The notes below the pieces were generated by a model that searched no databases, had not been told where the DNA came from, and saw only the letters and a list, made by a program, of their open reading frames with translations. From Pholis gunnellus (Eukaryota; Chordata; Actinopteri; Perciformes; Pholidae): DNA of 64,000 nucleotides. Made by a program: the position numbers and the translations under genes. Below are positions 62,785 through 64,000 of the stretch, piece after piece (the first letter of the stretch is position 1; the number at the start of each line of letters is the position of its first letter). The stretch covers positions 8,367,968-8,431,967 of the forward strand of contig OU342809.1 in assembly GCA_910591455.2 (NCBI GenBank), written 5' to 3'.

Positions 62785-63394
62785 AGTATGTAAAGAGAGA
62801 GATTTCTCATTAGAATTGGCGGAGATGCAGGTGAGCGAGGGGTTACATCTAAATTCATCCATTTGTATTCCACCACAACACCCGGAGCGCAGGCTGTTTA
62901 TATTGATGAGCAGATAGACTTGGCCTTGGACCAGGACCCGCGCCTAACAGCCACATAAATCATTTGGTTTCTTAGAGGCCCCTCAAACCGAGAGACCCCA
63001 CCAGCTTATGATGGTGTGAGGACAATATTCTCCGTCCTGAAGCCACGTCGATACTCCGAATATGTCCACGGTGTGAAGAAGGATTCAGAGGCATAATAAG
63101 TCAAAAAAGATGAAACAAAAATATCTTTAATCACGCTGAGTTTCTTTACAACGCCTGCTTTAAGATGGTTAGGGTTTGGAACCATAGGGCGAATATAACC
63201 CGGCCTCTATTTCCTCTACTTGTATCACTCTGTCAATATAAAGAATAAATTCACTACAAGAGAGAAGACTACACATGCTCTACTTTCACACTTCAAAAAA
63301 ATATCCAACCTCTGTGGCCAGTCAAGTATTCTGTCTGAACATCTTTTCTTCCTTTAGCTCAAGTGAGAAATCCAGTTTCTTGGATCAGTCTTTT

Positions 63395-63700
63395 AAAGGA
63401 ATAAGTCATTAAATGTGAAACTATACTTATTGGATATTTTTTTGCAGAGAGTTAGATGAGAAGATTGACACCACTCTCATGTCTGTACACTAAATATGGA
63501 GCTAGAGCCAGGAGATGATTAGCTTAGCTTAGCATAAAGACTGGAAGCCGGGGGAAACAGCTAGCCTGGCTTTGTCCGAAAAATAGTTCCAGCATATAAC
63601 TCACTGATAAAATCACAACTTTGGAAAGACCCCGGCCGGCTGCTTATGTTCTTATGCTAAGCTAAGCTAATCGGCTGCTGGCCTCAGGATTACTAATTAA
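63395..63700 (+). repeat. Percomorph AGCTTAGCATAAAGACTGGAA repeat, well preserved
   Basis: TTAGCTTAGCTTAGCATAAA, GACTGGAAGCCGGGGGAAAC and AGCTAGCCTGGCTTTGTCCG follow GCAGAGAGTTAGATGAGAAG and CTCATGTCTGTACACTAAAT. A reversed AGCATAAG core (CTTATGCTAAGCTAAGCTAA) near 63650 makes the right end palindromic. Confidence 0.65.
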
Positions 63701-64000
63701 CACTAGATTAATTAACTTGTCATTAACATGACAAATGAATATAGTGGGGCTGCCCGCTGAAAGTCAATGAGCTGGATTGTCTGTTGGTGACCCCTCGGTC
63801 GACTTGAAATTCTTCGAATTGAGCTGTTGTTTTTCTATATAGAATACAGAATATAGAGGAGTTAGTATCGAAGCATTCAGCAGTGCAAGAGAGGACTGGA
63901 CCAGATAATTGCACAGAGAGGGCAGCGGAGGTAGAACAGGGCCTGGAGGAAGGTTGTGCAGGTGAGAGAAGGTGAGCGGAGTTGGGAAAAGAAAAAGAAA

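Larger units (their letters stand above)
58926..63394. other. Right flank, no gene seen
   Basis: No coding signal. On the minus strand a good donor (GTGAGT at 61698-61703, after GAGTCTCCG) could close an untranslated first exon of nrcam, but nothing else supports it. About 60350-60490 is rich in ATAATGCAT words, possibly another decayed repeat. Confidence 0.4.

Overview
The window is vertebrate nuclear DNA, almost certainly from a percomorph teleost. One multi-exon gene on the minus strand fills the middle third. It has GT-AG introns, abundant di- and tetranucleotide microsatellites, and several dispersed repeat families that I recognise from percomorph genomes. I see no bacterial, viral, CRISPR or operon-like features.

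The gene is NrCAM (neuronal cell adhesion molecule, L1 family), read right to left from the start codon at 50953 to the stop at 29291. I assembled 31 coding exons by joining splice sites and keeping phase. They give 3882 nt, or 1293 residues plus stop, with no internal stop. The protein has a signal peptide, six Ig domains (each with its cysteine pair split over two exons), five fibronectin type III domains, one membrane helix, and a cytoplasmic tail with the ankyrin-binding FIGQY motif and a C-terminal SFV. Five small cassettes (12, 57, 27, 36 and 12 nt) are in frame and symmetric, so each could be included or skipped without a frameshift. Two of them, the 36-nt cassette at 36118 and the 12-nt cassette at 30445, are too small to stand out as ORFs and were found by searching for expected phase and splice sites. 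The exon carrying the start codon also has an untranslated part with a short upstream ORF; earlier 5' exons must lie to the right and I could not identify them.

Layout: 1-27.4 kb is intergenic with no coding evidence. It holds a tandem-spaced 139-bp duplication (9.2/10.9 kb), repeat copies, stretches that look like conserved noncoding DNA, and a GC-rich block near 21.9 kb with a strong minus-strand splice donor that may be the promoter and first exon of a neighbouring gene. 27.4-29.3 kb is the probable nrcam 3' UTR. 29.3-51.0 kb is the nrcam coding region with compact introns (about 22 kb in total). 51.0-64 kb is the 5' intron and/or upstream region, with microsatellites, repeat copies and possible regulatory blocks.

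The most interesting signals concern splicing: an RSLE-position microexon that reads RSQE, a 136-bp GA repeat 12 nt from a donor site, a duplicated exon end with a second donor, and a tetranucleotide repeat serving as a polypyrimidine tract. I found no convincing new biological system. Family comparisons are from memory and were not searched.
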